A DNA stretch of 50,688 nt. Source: Candidatus Bathyarchaeota archaeon. GTDB taxonomy: Archaea; Thermoproteota; Bathyarchaeia; Bathyarchaeales; Bathycorpusculaceae. Shown in pieces: positions 34,078-42,806 of the stretch; within the stretch, counting starts at the first letter, position 1, and every line of letters starts with the position of its first letter. The notes under the pieces were generated by a model. It made no database searches and was not told the DNA's origin. It saw only the letters and a program-made list of their open reading frames with translations. The stretch is taken from positions 1 to 50,688 of the forward strand of contig JACAEI010000047.1 in NCBI GenBank assembly GCA_013388905.1, in the 5' to 3' direction. Position numbers and translations under genes: made by a program.

Positions 34078-35145
34078 TTAGGTTTTATCTACTTGATTAC
34101 TTGTTTTCATTGCGGTCATTACTTTAATTTCAAGTCCTTGTTGCACTACGAACCCTATGAAAAACCTAAGCCACACTGTTAAAATTCTAGTTAAAATGGT
34201 CGCTGTAGCGCTTATGTTTAACGGAACACCTAACACTCCATACAGTGCAGTCATTGTTATTTCTGGAAGTCCTGCTTCAAATGGGATGCCAAAAGGTATG
34301 CCATGAATTGCTGAAATTATTGAATGGGTTATTATTATTACGCCCCAATCAACTGTAAATCCTATCGAAACAAAAACAACATAAATCACACTTATGCTTA
34401 AAAGCCAAGCAACAACACTGAAAAATAGTGAAGTGAAAATGAGCTTTGGAGAACGCCTAAATGCTCTCATTGAATCGTGGAATATTTTTGCGGCTTTGAA
34501 TATTTCTGCTTGAATCTTCGCTGGTTTCCAACGTCCTTTGCTTATGTATTCTACAAAATTCATGATTTTGCTAATGATTTTCAATGTCCATGCTTCTTTA
34601 GCGCAGAAGAGAATTAATAAAATCAGAAAAACCATAGAAGTTGCAGCCAAGAATAGAGTTAGGTTAAGAACTAATCCGCTGATTTGCATTTGCGTTATTA
34701 GTAAGCTTGCGCCGATAAGTAAGCCTATAATGTTTAAGCTCATACCTATAAGCCTCTGAATTACGAGAGAAGCAACCACTTTGCCGCTTGTCCCGTTTTG
34801 CTCTCTTGTAACCAAATACAACTTCGAGATTTCTGCGCTTACGGATTCTGCTGGGATAATTATGTCTATAAACATTCCATACCAAACATAAAGGAAAGAC
34901 CTTAAAACAGAAATTTTTACTGAAAGAAAGTTAAGCAGAGTATGCCACGCCAAAGAAAAAAACATCGTGTCAAATATGACAAAAACAAGCGCTAAAAGAT
35001 ACAGCCTAAGATCAGCGTTTCCGACTATGGCGATTATTGTCGGAATGTCAACGTTGAACACATAGAGGTATATAAGAAAAGCAATTATGCCTAGCGCTAA
35101 TAGGAGAACAGTTTTCCACGTACCCTTGAATTTCATCGAGACCAT
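34078..35145 (-). CDS. UPF0104 / flippase-like membrane protein
   Basis: About 355 residues with roughly eight membrane segments and the UPF0104 hallmarks: LKGTWKTVLLLALGI-type start, SVLRSFLYVWYGMFIDIIIP, AESVSAEISKLYLV, and near the end IPFGIPFEAGLPEITMTALY and GVPLNISATATILTRILT. The family (lysylphosphatidylglycerol synthase membrane region, AglD-linked) is tied to lipid-linked sugar or phospholipid handling. I prefer ATG at 35145, with AGGTG nine bases upstream, over the GTG four codons earlier. Confidence 0.85.
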   Translation of the reverse strand: MVSMKFKGTWKTVLLLALGIIAFLIYLYVFNVDIPTIIAIVGNADLRLYLLALVFVIFDTMFFSLAWHTLLNFLSVKISVLRSFLYVWYGMFIDIIIPAESVSAEISKLYLVTREQNGTSGKVVASLVIQRLIGMSLNIIGLLIGASLLITQMQISGLVLNLTLFLAATSMVFLILLILFCAKEAWTLKIISKIMNFVEYISKGRWKPAKIQAEIFKAAKIFHDSMRAFRRSPKLIFTSLFFSVVAWLLSISVIYVVFVSIGFTVDWGVIIITHSIISAIHGIPFGIPFEAGLPEITMTALYGVLGVPLNISATATILTRILTVWLRFFIGFVVQQGLEIKVMTAMKTSNQVDKT

Positions 35146-35283
35146 TGCCGCTTGCACCTAAGGATGAAAACAGAAGGATGTAATAGCATGATTATATATT
35201 TTACCCATTTCCACAGCAAGACACTCTTTTAATCATAATCTGTCTATCTCAAGCTTTAACTACGCTGGAAGTGCATTGTTTTA

Positions 35284-36207
35284 TTGGTGTTGCTGTTGAG
35301 CTTAAAAGGTGTTCACTTTCTGCTTACTTACAGATGTGATTTGGAATGTGACCACTGTTTTGTTTGGGGCAGTCCAAAAGCGGAAGGCGTCTTCACTCTT
35401 AAACAAATAAGGAACATATTGGTGGAAGCAAAAAAATTGGGAACAGTGGATTATGTGGCGATTGAAGGCGGAGAACCTTTCCTGTACTATCCAATCATGG
35501 TTAAAACTGCTGAAGAGGCAGCAAAGCTTGGTTTTCGCTTAGAGATACTTTCAAACTGCTATTGGGCTACAAACCCAGAAGACGCTATTGAATGGCTTAA
35601 GCCATTGGCTAGAGTTGAGGATGTGCAATTAAGCGTGAGCAGTGACTTTTATCATGGCGATGAATGGGCAACAAACGAGGCAAAAAACGCTATAAAAGCT
35701 GCTAAAGAGCTAAACTTGAAAGTTGGAATAAACACTGTTAAGTATCCGACGACAGATATGCCCAGTCCGCCAGAGGAGATGGAAGGCGTAAAAATTGGTG
35801 CATTATGGGAGATAATGTACCGTGGCAGAGCAGCCACGAAGTTAGTTGAAAAGGCAAACAAAAAATTATGGCGCGAATTCACAAAATGTCCCTACGAAAA
35901 CTTTGAGAAACAAGGACGTGTCCATGTCGACCCGCTTGGGTACGTGCATGTTTGTCAAGGAATCTCCATAGGCAATGCTTGGCAGAAACCCTTCTCAGAA
36001 ATAATTGAAGAATATAATCCACATGGAAATCCGATTCTTGAACCGTTAATTCTTGGCGGTCCAGTCGCATTAGTTGAAAAGTTTAATCTGCCACATGATG
36101 AGGTATACGTTGACGCGTGTCACCTATGCTATGTTGCGCGTGTTATACTGCGAAACAAGTATCCAGATATACTGGTTCCAGACCAAATGTACGGTGAATT
36201 TGAATAA
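35284..36207 (+). CDS. Radical SAM protein with SPASM-like cysteine tail
   Basis: The 307-residue protein has the radical SAM cluster motif CDLECDHC near residue 18, the GGE motif (AIEGGEPFLYYP) and later ribose-binding segments (LEILSNCYWA, VQLSVSSDF). The last third has further cysteines (KCPYEN, HVCQG, DACHLC) that could bind an auxiliary cluster as in SPASM/twitch proteins. These often modify peptides or make peptide-derived cofactors, but no precursor peptide is seen nearby. Several TTG/GTG codons compete for start. It is followed by an HD-domain gene after 46 bases. Confidence 0.85.
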   Translation: MVLLLSLKGVHFLLTYRCDLECDHCFVWGSPKAEGVFTLKQIRNILVEAKKLGTVDYVAIEGGEPFLYYPIMVKTAEEAAKLGFRLEILSNCYWATNPEDAIEWLKPLARVEDVQLSVSSDFYHGDEWATNEAKNAIKAAKELNLKVGINTVKYPTTDMPSPPEEMEGVKIGALWEIMYRGRAATKLVEKANKKLWREFTKCPYENFEKQGRVHVDPLGYVHVCQGISIGNAWQKPFSEIIEEYNPHGNPILEPLILGGPVALVEKFNLPHDEVYVDACHLCYVARVILRNKYPDILVPDQMYGEFE

Positions 36208-36253
36208 AAGAGATAAACTGAATGCGTCCAATATGATGCAATGGTGAGATGGT

Positions 36254-36808
36254 ATGCTAACGCGGGACGAGGCATTAGACTTGGTCAAAAAGCATGTTAC
36301 GAAGAGAAATGTTGTTTATCATATGCTTGCTGTTGAAGCCATAATGCGAAGTATGGCAAAGTATTTTGGAGAAGACGAAAAACAATGGGGATTAATAGGC
36401 ATACTGCATGATGTGGATTACGAGAAAACTGAGGCAACACCTGAAAAACATAGCCTTCTAGCTGAGGAAATTTTGAAGGGAACCGTACCAGGCGAGCTCA
36501 TAAAAGCCATAAAAACACACAATGCTAAGCATACGGGCGTAATGCCAAAAACCCGCATGGAAAAGGCTTTGATTGCAGCAGATGCTATATCGGGCTTATT
36601 GGTAGCATGTGCTTTAGTTATGCCTTCCAAGAAGTTGGCAGACGTGAAAGTGGAAACTGTAACTAAAAAGTTTAAAGATAAGGATTTTGCAAGAGGAGCA
36701 GAACGAGACAGAATACTTGCCTGCGAAGAAATCGGAATTCCAAGAGAAAAATTTTTTGAAATCGCCCTTGAAGGATTGAAGCAATCAGCATCACAAATAG
36801 GACTTTAA
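36254..36808 (+). CDS. HD-domain (HDIG-type) phosphohydrolase
   Basis: The 184-residue protein contains LIGILHDVDYEKT with the central HD pair, preceded by VVYHMLAVEAIM and followed by KHSLLAEEI, KTHNAKH and IAADAISGL, in the usual order for metal ligands of HD phosphohydrolases. It probably hydrolyses nucleotides or a phosphoester. It has a GGTGAGATGGT leader. Its link to the preceding radical SAM gene is positional only. Confidence 0.84.
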   Translation: MLTRDEALDLVKKHVTKRNVVYHMLAVEAIMRSMAKYFGEDEKQWGLIGILHDVDYEKTEATPEKHSLLAEEILKGTVPGELIKAIKTHNAKHTGVMPKTRMEKALIAADAISGLLVACALVMPSKKLADVKVETVTKKFKDKDFARGAERDRILACEEIGIPREKFFEIALEGLKQSASQIGL

Positions 36809-36825
36809 CAACATCAAGGTTTGTA

Positions 36826-36835
36826 ATTTTTAAAT
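36826..36835 (+). promoter_or_regulatory. TATA box of the ParB-ASCH gene
   Basis: ATTTTTAAAT lies about 50 bases before the ATG, giving this gene a promoter independent of the HD gene. Confidence 0.45.
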
Positions 36836-36882
36836 AGCGAAACGTATTGCAGTAAGTAAAACAGACATGGTGTTAAGGGCTT

Positions 36883-37893
36883 ATGTCAGAAATAGTGAAG
36901 CAAATTGAACTCAAAAAGATTCATCCAAGCAAGCTTAACCCAAGGTTAGAGATTAATATCGAACGGCTTAATGAGCTAGCTGCCAGCATCCGTGAGGTTG
37001 GATTGCTTGAGCCTATAATTGTTAGGCCCATGAACAGCGAGTATGAAGTTGTTGTTGGAGAGAGACGTTATCGGGCTTCGCAGCAAGCAGGACTTGAAAA
37101 AGTGCCTGCAATCATACGAAAGTTCAGCGATGACCAAGTGGTGCAGTTAAATCTTATTGAAAATGTGCAGAGGGAAGACTTGAACGCTATTGAAAAAGGG
37201 AAAGTATGCAAATATTTACTCGAGAATTGCCCAGAAAAGTATCCGTCACAATCTGCCATAGCTAAGCGAATAGGCGTTAGTAGCAAGGCTATCTCGCTTT
37301 GGATGAAGGCAGTTGAAGTTCTGCCACAAGAAGCACAGAAATATGTTGCACCTTCAACCATTTCGGGACAAGTGCCAGAAGGCAAAATCGACTATCAAAC
37401 GGCTATAAAAATTGGGCGTGCAGTTGACGAACCAGCGAAGAAAGTGGAAGTGATTAAGATGCTTGCAGAGAAAAAGCTTCCAGTGAAAGAAAGAGCGCAG
37501 GTTATCAAGAAAGTGGCGCAGGAACCAGAGAAACCGATTAAAGAGGTTATTGAGGAAGTAGAAGAGGAAGAAATGCCTTGTGAAATGTATTTTGCAGCTG
37601 ATGATAAGAAGCTTTTGCTTGACGGCACTAAAACACAAGCTTCAAGAACGGACTTGCCAAACCCTAAAATGAAAGCTGGCTCAATAGTTCATGCAACTAT
37701 TCAAGAGCCGCATATTGCTGACTTGCGAATTACGTCTGTTGAAAGGAAAAAGTTGCGATACTTTGATGAGGAAGACGCGAAGAGGGAAGGCGGCTACACC
37801 TTGGAAGAATTTAAACGGAAATGGAAAAAAGTACATGGCGAATGGGATGAAAACCAGCTGGTTTACGTAATCCACTTTGAAAAGGTAAAATAA
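36883..37893 (+). CDS. ParB-like protein fused to an ASCH-like domain
   Basis: Residues 5-100 form a ParB/Srx nuclease-like/CTPase domain with GERRYRAS (59-66) and LIENVQRED (91-99). Residues about 122-142 hold the ParB HTH (SAIAKRIGVSSKAISLWMKA). After an acidic linker (EVIEEVEEEE), residues 231-336 resemble an ASCH/PUA-like domain (MYFAADDKKLLLDGTKTQAS, GSIVHATIQEPHIADLRITS, and FKRKWKKVHGEWDENQLVYV). ParB proteins slide on DNA as CTP-gated clamps; ASCH domains bind RNA or modified nucleotides. No parA is adjacent; the ParA-like gene is 35 kb away. Confidence 0.82.
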   Translation: MSEIVKQIELKKIHPSKLNPRLEINIERLNELAASIREVGLLEPIIVRPMNSEYEVVVGERRYRASQQAGLEKVPAIIRKFSDDQVVQLNLIENVQREDLNAIEKGKVCKYLLENCPEKYPSQSAIAKRIGVSSKAISLWMKAVEVLPQEAQKYVAPSTISGQVPEGKIDYQTAIKIGRAVDEPAKKVEVIKMLAEKKLPVKERAQVIKKVAQEPEKPIKEVIEEVEEEEMPCEMYFAADDKKLLLDGTKTQASRTDLPNPKMKAGSIVHATIQEPHIADLRITSVERKKLRYFDEEDAKREGGYTLEEFKRKWKKVHGEWDENQLVYVIHFEKVK

Positions 37894-37972
37894 TGCTCTT
37901 CTAGGCTGGTGAATGCTCAAAAAATAATTGCGGCTCTGCACTTTTTTCTACATGCCTAGTCTCACAGAAAAG

Positions 37973-38479
37973 CTACACTACATATTTGTCTGTTTTTTCA
38001 AAGTCTTTCACGATTTCCATAACCCGTTTCGGAGCATCAACGCCTTCTAAAGGTATACCCTTAAGCAAAGCCCACGGGCTTTTCCGCGCAAGAACTGTCA
38101 CAATATAATCTTCACCAAAACATTTCTTTGAAACTTTGTAAACCAAACGCCTAACCTCCATCTCAGAATACTCGCCCAACGCATGCAAATACTCATGTAA
38201 AAGCAGACTATACACAAAGGCATTGACTGCACGTTTTGACTCAAGCGCAGCCTCAACAATATGCACTAAACGACGATTCAAAACAATATTATTCGTGCCA
38301 ATTGAATGATAGGCGCCTAATTGAAGGGGCAAATCATCCAAGAAAAGCATCATGCTGCTTCTGCGTTTGTGCAAAGAAAAATCCACGCTGTCTCTAACAA
38401 TATTCCATACTTCACCATAGTTTTTGGCAGTCTCCAAGCGATTGCGATACTCCTTTACAAATGAATCATTTTCGCCCAT
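37973..38479 (-). CDS. HEXXH-type zinc metallopeptidase-like protein
   Basis: The 168-residue protein has a helix with HEYLH (95-99, LLLHEYLHALGE) that fits a gluzincin/minigluzincin zinc site. The segment FSLHKRRSSMMLFLDDLPLQ and NIVLNRRLVHIVEA resemble small archaeal minigluzincins. I start at the ATG giving MGENDSF; the 10 residues upstream are atypical. No signal peptide is seen. Substrate unknown. Confidence 0.72.
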   Translation of the reverse strand: MGENDSFVKEYRNRLETAKNYGEVWNIVRDSVDFSLHKRRSSMMLFLDDLPLQLGAYHSIGTNNIVLNRRLVHIVEAALESKRAVNAFVYSLLLHEYLHALGEYSEMEVRRLVYKVSKKCFGEDYIVTVLARKSPWALLKGIPLEGVDAPKRVMEIVKDFEKTDKYVV

Positions 38480-38608
38480 TAGACATCGCCTATGAATTCC
38501 ACATCGCATAGTCCCTTATATTAAATACGGAAAAACGCGTTGACATGCCAAAACAAATAAAGGACAGCACATGAAAGAGTAGAAACAGTTTGAAGGAGAA
38601 ATAAACGC

Positions 38609-39040
38609 ATGGCAGGAATAGTATTAGTTAGAGACGTAATGTCAAAAGACGTGCGAGTAGTGCGCCCAGACACCAGCGTCAAAGAAGTAGTAGCTACAAT
38701 GAACAAATTCAACATAGGCTCAATAATAGTCGTGCAAGGCGACCGCCCAGTGGGCATAATAACAGAACGCGACATTCTAAGAAGACAAGTAGAACCATGC
38801 CTAGCACCAGAAATCCTAACAGCTAGGCAAGTTATGACCAGTCCACTCATAACGATAAGTGAAACAGCAAGCATAGAAGAAGCGGCAAAACTCATGGCAA
38901 AGAAAAAGGCAAAAAGGCTTCCAGTCATGAACAATGACAAACTAGTCGGCATAATAACCTTCACAGATATAGTCTTTAAAGTGCCAAACATGCTCACAAT
39001 ACTGGAGGAACTTGTAAGACCCCACCACCGCAAATACTGA
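38609..39040 (+). CDS. Two-CBS-domain protein
   Basis: The 143-residue protein is a Bateman module: VRDVMSKDVRVVRPDTSVKE...GDRPVGIITERDIL and VMTSPLITISETASIEEAAK then NDKLVGIITFTDIVF. Such proteins sense adenosine nucleotides and regulate enzymes or channels. GGAGAA precedes the ATG. Its coding strand is strongly A/C-biased at third positions, like LonB and the dehydrogenase operon. Confidence 0.93.
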   Translation: MAGIVLVRDVMSKDVRVVRPDTSVKEVVATMNKFNIGSIIVVQGDRPVGIITERDILRRQVEPCLAPEILTARQVMTSPLITISETASIEEAAKLMAKKKAKRLPVMNNDKLVGIITFTDIVFKVPNMLTILEELVRPHHRKY

Positions 39041-39083
39041 TCCGCTTAAAACAACAATTTTTCATTTTTTCAAAAAACTTGTG

Positions 39084-39869
39084 TTAAACCGCCTTAGCTA
39101 CAATGTTCAAGCTTGACAAGGCATTCATAGGCTGTAACGTTGCAAGGCTTCCATAGAAGGCGGTGGGCTCCCAGTCTGCTTTTCTGAGCAATGTGGAAAG
39201 CTCGCTTACATTGTAAACATGAATCGTTAACTTTATTTTGTCTACAAATTTCAAATCTTCGCCCCATTTTCTGTAGAAAGCCCAAACAGTTTTCAACTGC
39301 GATGTAGTCGGGTCATAAGTTCTATTCTCTAACACGACGATGTCGCCTACTTCCATGTAGGAGGTTGGAGTAAACTTGACTAAAATGTGCTCGCTGGGCA
39401 TTGTTTCGGCAATAAATAAGATCGCACCTTCTCTGGAAAGCTCTCTGGCTTGCTTGAAAATTTTCAAATCATCCTCTGGCGAGGAATAGCCAATAGAGGT
39501 CCAAACATTCACAACCACATCAAAAGGCTGTGAAACACATCCAACAACTTTTTTCAGATTCTTAACATCACCTTGCAAAAAAGTAACCATCCCAGAAACT
39601 TTATACGTTTTAGCTTTTCTTTTTGCATCTTCAATGAAAACTTTTGATATATCAACTCCAATGGCTTTGAAGCCTTTCTTAGCCATATAAATGGAAACGC
39701 GCCCGTTGCCGCAGCATAAGTCAAGTAAATTGCCTGACGTGATTCCAAAGTTGGCTAGAATCTTTACCATTCCATTAACAAGTTCTTCTGTTCGCGACCA
39801 GCGCTCTTCCATAATCTTCAAGAAACTGTCAGCGTTTTCAATGAATAATTTCTTAGTCCAATCGCTCAT
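39084..39869 (-). CDS. Class I SAM-dependent methyltransferase
   Basis: The 261-residue protein has motif I NLLDLCCGNGRVSIYMAKKG (about 43-62), the following AIGVDISKVFIEDAKRKAK, and FLQGDVKNLKKVV. No target-specific motif is evident. It is two bases downstream of the cupin gene, so the two are surely one transcript, with a possible joint role in a small-molecule modification. Confidence 0.85.
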   Translation of the reverse strand: MSDWTKKLFIENADSFLKIMEERWSRTEELVNGMVKILANFGITSGNLLDLCCGNGRVSIYMAKKGFKAIGVDISKVFIEDAKRKAKTYKVSGMVTFLQGDVKNLKKVVGCVSQPFDVVVNVWTSIGYSSPEDDLKIFKQARELSREGAILFIAETMPSEHILVKFTPTSYMEVGDIVVLENRTYDPTTSQLKTVWAFYRKWGEDLKFVDKIKLTIHVYNVSELSTLLRKADWEPTAFYGSLATLQPMNALSSLNIVAKAV

Positions 39870-39871
39870 GT

Positions 39872-40204
39872 TTAAGACCTTATCATTGTCAAAAGCATCT
39901 TAAACCGTTTAGTTGCCTTTAATGCATGCGGTTTATGGGCCGGAAGAATTATCATTTCGCCTTCTTTTATGAAAATAGCTTTACTAGAAATTGTGATTTC
40001 TGCTTCGCCTTCAAGGAGATAGACTAACGCGTCATAAGGCGCTGTGTGCTCGCTTAACCCTTGCTTTTCATCAAAAGCAAATAGCGTGACTGTTCCCGCT
40101 TTTCTATCAATTATTGTTTTGCTAACTATAGCGCCTTCTTGGTAACCAACTAAATCAACCATTTTAGAAGCATTAGCCACATGCATTTTCTTATCTGAAG
40201 GCAT
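39872..40204 (-). CDS. Cupin-domain protein
   Basis: The 110-residue protein is a single cupin: LSEHTAPYDALVYLLEGEAE, ITISSKAIFIKEGEMIILPA, and HKPHALKATKRFK, with His and Glu residues at the usual metal positions. Function cannot be read; small archaeal cupins may bind metal or sugars. It is operonic with the methyltransferase downstream. Confidence 0.88.
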   Translation of the reverse strand: MPSDKKMHVANASKMVDLVGYQEGAIVSKTIIDRKAGTVTLFAFDEKQGLSEHTAPYDALVYLLEGEAEITISSKAIFIKEGEMIILPAHKPHALKATKRFKMLLTMIRS

Positions 40205-40256
40205 AACATCCCATTCCTTTTTATCTGAAAGTTAGCTTCAAAGCTTAAGAATCTTT

Positions 40257-41882
40257 TTAAAACTGCACTTTAGGCTTGTCCAACTTCTTATCTAAGCATG
40301 CCTTAACGAAACCGTAATATTCTGGGTCTGGTTTTTCAGGGCGGCTTTTGAATTCTCCATGAAATTGCGAAGCAAAGAAGAAGAAATGGTTTGGCAGTTC
40401 TAAAATTTCCATTCTCTTGCCATCCGTGCTTTTGCCTGAGAAAACTAGGCCGTTTTTATTAAATATGTCCATGTAGTCGAGATTTACTTCGAATCGATGA
40501 CGGTGGCGCTCATAAATTTCTTCGCTTTTGTAAAGTTTGTGGGCAATTGTATCTGGTTTTATTATTATCTTGTGGGCGCCCAGTCTCATTGTAGCTCCTT
40601 TGATTTCTATTCCTCTTTGCTCTGGCATTAAATCAATAACTGGGTGCGGAGAATTTGGATTAATTTCAGTGCTGTTAGCGTCTTTTAAGCCGCAGACATA
40701 GCGAGCGAATTCCACAACAGCTAGTTGGAAACCGTAGCATATACCCAAAAATGGGATATTGTTTTCTCTTGCAAAATTAATCGCCATAATTTTTCCTTCC
40801 GTGCCTCTTGGACCGAAACCGTATGGCACAAAAATCCCGTCATACTCATCGAGAGCATTGATGTCTTTTGGATTTTGTTCAAACTTCTCAGCTTCTATGT
40901 AGTCTATGCAGACTCTTGTCTTGCATGCTGCGCCTGCATGCTTTAATGCTTCATTCATGCTTACGTAGCTGTCGGCTAATCCAGCATATTTGCCAACTAA
41001 TGCTATTTTTACTTCGTGCTCGGGATTTATTATAGCGTCTACGAATTTTTTCCATTCCTTAAAATCTTGCACATGGTTTGAAAATCCAAGTCTCTTGTAA
41101 ACGAAGTCGCCCATTCCCTGGTCATCTAAAATAAGCGGAACTTGATAGACTGACTTAACGGTGTAGGAGCAGAAAACAGCATTTTCTGGAATTGTGCCGA
41201 ATAGCGCAATTTTCCTTGCAGTTTCGTTGTCTATCATTTCTGGGCATCTCGCAACAATAATGTCAGGTTGGATACCAATGCGCCTCAGCTCGTTAACACT
41301 ATGCTGTAAGGGTTTTGTTTTCATTTCTTTTGTAACATCTAGGATTGGGACTAGGGCTATGTGCACGTACAAAGTGTTTTCGTAGCCTTCTTCTAGTCGC
41401 ATTTGGCGAATAGCTTCAAGAAATGGTAAGCCTTCAATGTCGCCTACTGTTCCGCCCACTTCAGTTAAAACCACATCTGCTTGGGAGTGTTTTGCTACAT
41501 GACGAATGCGGCTTTTAATCTCATTTGTTACGTGCGGCACGATTTGGACACATCTTCCCAAAAAGTCGCCTCGTCGCTCCTTCTCAATTACTGCCTTATA
41601 CACCATGCCTGTGGTGAGGTTGTTTTCCATTAGCAAGTTTAGGTCGAGGAAACGTTCGTACCAGCCGAGGTCTAAGTCGGTTTCGCCGCCGTCGTCTGTC
41701 ACGTAGACTTCGCCGTGCATGTATGGATTCATGGTGCCAGCGTCAACGTTTACATATGGGTCGATTTTTATAACAGTAACTTTCAAGCCTCTTATTTGAA
41801 GCATTTTGCCAATTGAAGAAGTGATTATTCCTTTCCCAACAGAGCTTAAAACGCCGCCAGTTACAAAAACGTATTTAACCAT
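40257..41882 (-). CDS. pyrG: CTP synthase
   Basis: The protein of about 541 residues begins VKYVFVTGGVLSSVGKGIIT and has KIDPYVNVDAGTMNPYMHGE, the ammonia-ligase part, and a C-terminal glutaminase with nucleophile cysteine in FLGICYGFQLAVVEFAR and the His-x-Glu in SQFHGEFKSRP. It converts UTP to CTP with glutamine. I start at MVKYVF; a 12-residue extension upstream is unsupported. HGEF in place of HPEF is a modest deviation. Confidence 0.96.
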   Translation of the reverse strand: MVKYVFVTGGVLSSVGKGIITSSIGKMLQIRGLKVTVIKIDPYVNVDAGTMNPYMHGEVYVTDDGGETDLDLGWYERFLDLNLLMENNLTTGMVYKAVIEKERRGDFLGRCVQIVPHVTNEIKSRIRHVAKHSQADVVLTEVGGTVGDIEGLPFLEAIRQMRLEEGYENTLYVHIALVPILDVTKEMKTKPLQHSVNELRRIGIQPDIIVARCPEMIDNETARKIALFGTIPENAVFCSYTVKSVYQVPLILDDQGMGDFVYKRLGFSNHVQDFKEWKKFVDAIINPEHEVKIALVGKYAGLADSYVSMNEALKHAGAACKTRVCIDYIEAEKFEQNPKDINALDEYDGIFVPYGFGPRGTEGKIMAINFARENNIPFLGICYGFQLAVVEFARYVCGLKDANSTEINPNSPHPVIDLMPEQRGIEIKGATMRLGAHKIIIKPDTIAHKLYKSEEIYERHRHRFEVNLDYMDIFNKNGLVFSGKSTDGKRMEILELPNHFFFFASQFHGEFKSRPEKPDPEYYGFVKACLDKKLDKPKVQF

Positions 41883-41944
41883 GCACTTATGCCTCTGCAA
41901 TAACAAAAGCATACGCATAAATTAGCATTTAAATCCTTTTATTA

Positions 41945-42607
41945 ATGCCAAAACATGTCCAGGCGTGTAAGAAACTGATGAACTCTAAGAAGAGTCCAAG
42001 CTTAGTTTATTGGTTGGGAAATAGTCTTTATCTAAATATAACTAACCGATGCTCAAACAAATGTTATTTCTGTATCCGACGTTTCAAAGATGGCATCGGC
42101 AGTTTTAAACTTAAGCTGGATAGAGAGCCTTCATCCAATGAAGTGATAAGTGAACTTCAAAACGTCATAAACATGAAGAATTGGAGCGAGATTGTTTTTT
42201 GCGGTTTTGGCGAGCCGATGGAAAGGCTGGACTGCATTTTGGAAATTTGCAGGTGGATAAGGCGGTATTATGGAAAAGTCACAAGTGTTAGAATTGATAC
42301 GAATGGACATGGATTTCTGCTCAATAGAGGGCGAGAAGTCGTTAAAGAGTTGGAAGAGGCTGGTGTGGATAAGATAAGCGTCAGTTTGAACGCTCATGAT
42401 GAGGAAACGTATAGGCAGGTTTGCAGACCCGCCTTTGATGACGCTTTTGAAAGCATCTTAGAGTTTATTGAAAAGGCTAAAGAAGTGTTAACTGTTGAAA
42501 TCACAGCAGTGACAATTCCAGAAGTGGACATGGAAAAGGTTATGGAGATTGCCAGAAAAATGGGAGTGAAATTTAGAGCAAGAAGATATATTTCGTGCTT
42601 TTGGTAG
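41945..42607 (+). CDS. TatD-linked-type radical SAM protein
   Basis: The 220-residue protein has the cluster motif CSNKCYFC (near 36-43) after YWLGNSLYLNITNR, then VFCGFGEPMERL, RIDTNGHGFLLN and KISVSLNAHDEETYRQVCRP, as in the small radical SAM family often found beside TatD nuclease genes. No tatD gene is in the window. Role unknown; it lacks an auxiliary-cluster domain. It is divergent from pyrG with a short shared AT-rich promoter region. Confidence 0.82.
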   Translation: MPKHVQACKKLMNSKKSPSLVYWLGNSLYLNITNRCSNKCYFCIRRFKDGIGSFKLKLDREPSSNEVISELQNVINMKNWSEIVFCGFGEPMERLDCILEICRWIRRYYGKVTSVRIDTNGHGFLLNRGREVVKELEEAGVDKISVSLNAHDEETYRQVCRPAFDDAFESILEFIEKAKEVLTVEITAVTIPEVDMEKVMEIARKMGVKFRARRYISCFW

Positions 42608-42806
42608 AAAAAAGATAACCAGTTAAGTGACCGGGGCTTTTTTATGGTTTTTACCAGCTTGCGCCTAGGTTTGTTGCTACGACGATTAAGTCGAGTACGT
42701 TTACATTGCTGTCATGATTCCAAAAGTTAAATTTTTTGATATAAACGGAATTTAAAGCTACAACTATTTTGATAATTTTCTAGAAAGATGCGTTGGTTAT
42801 GAAAAG

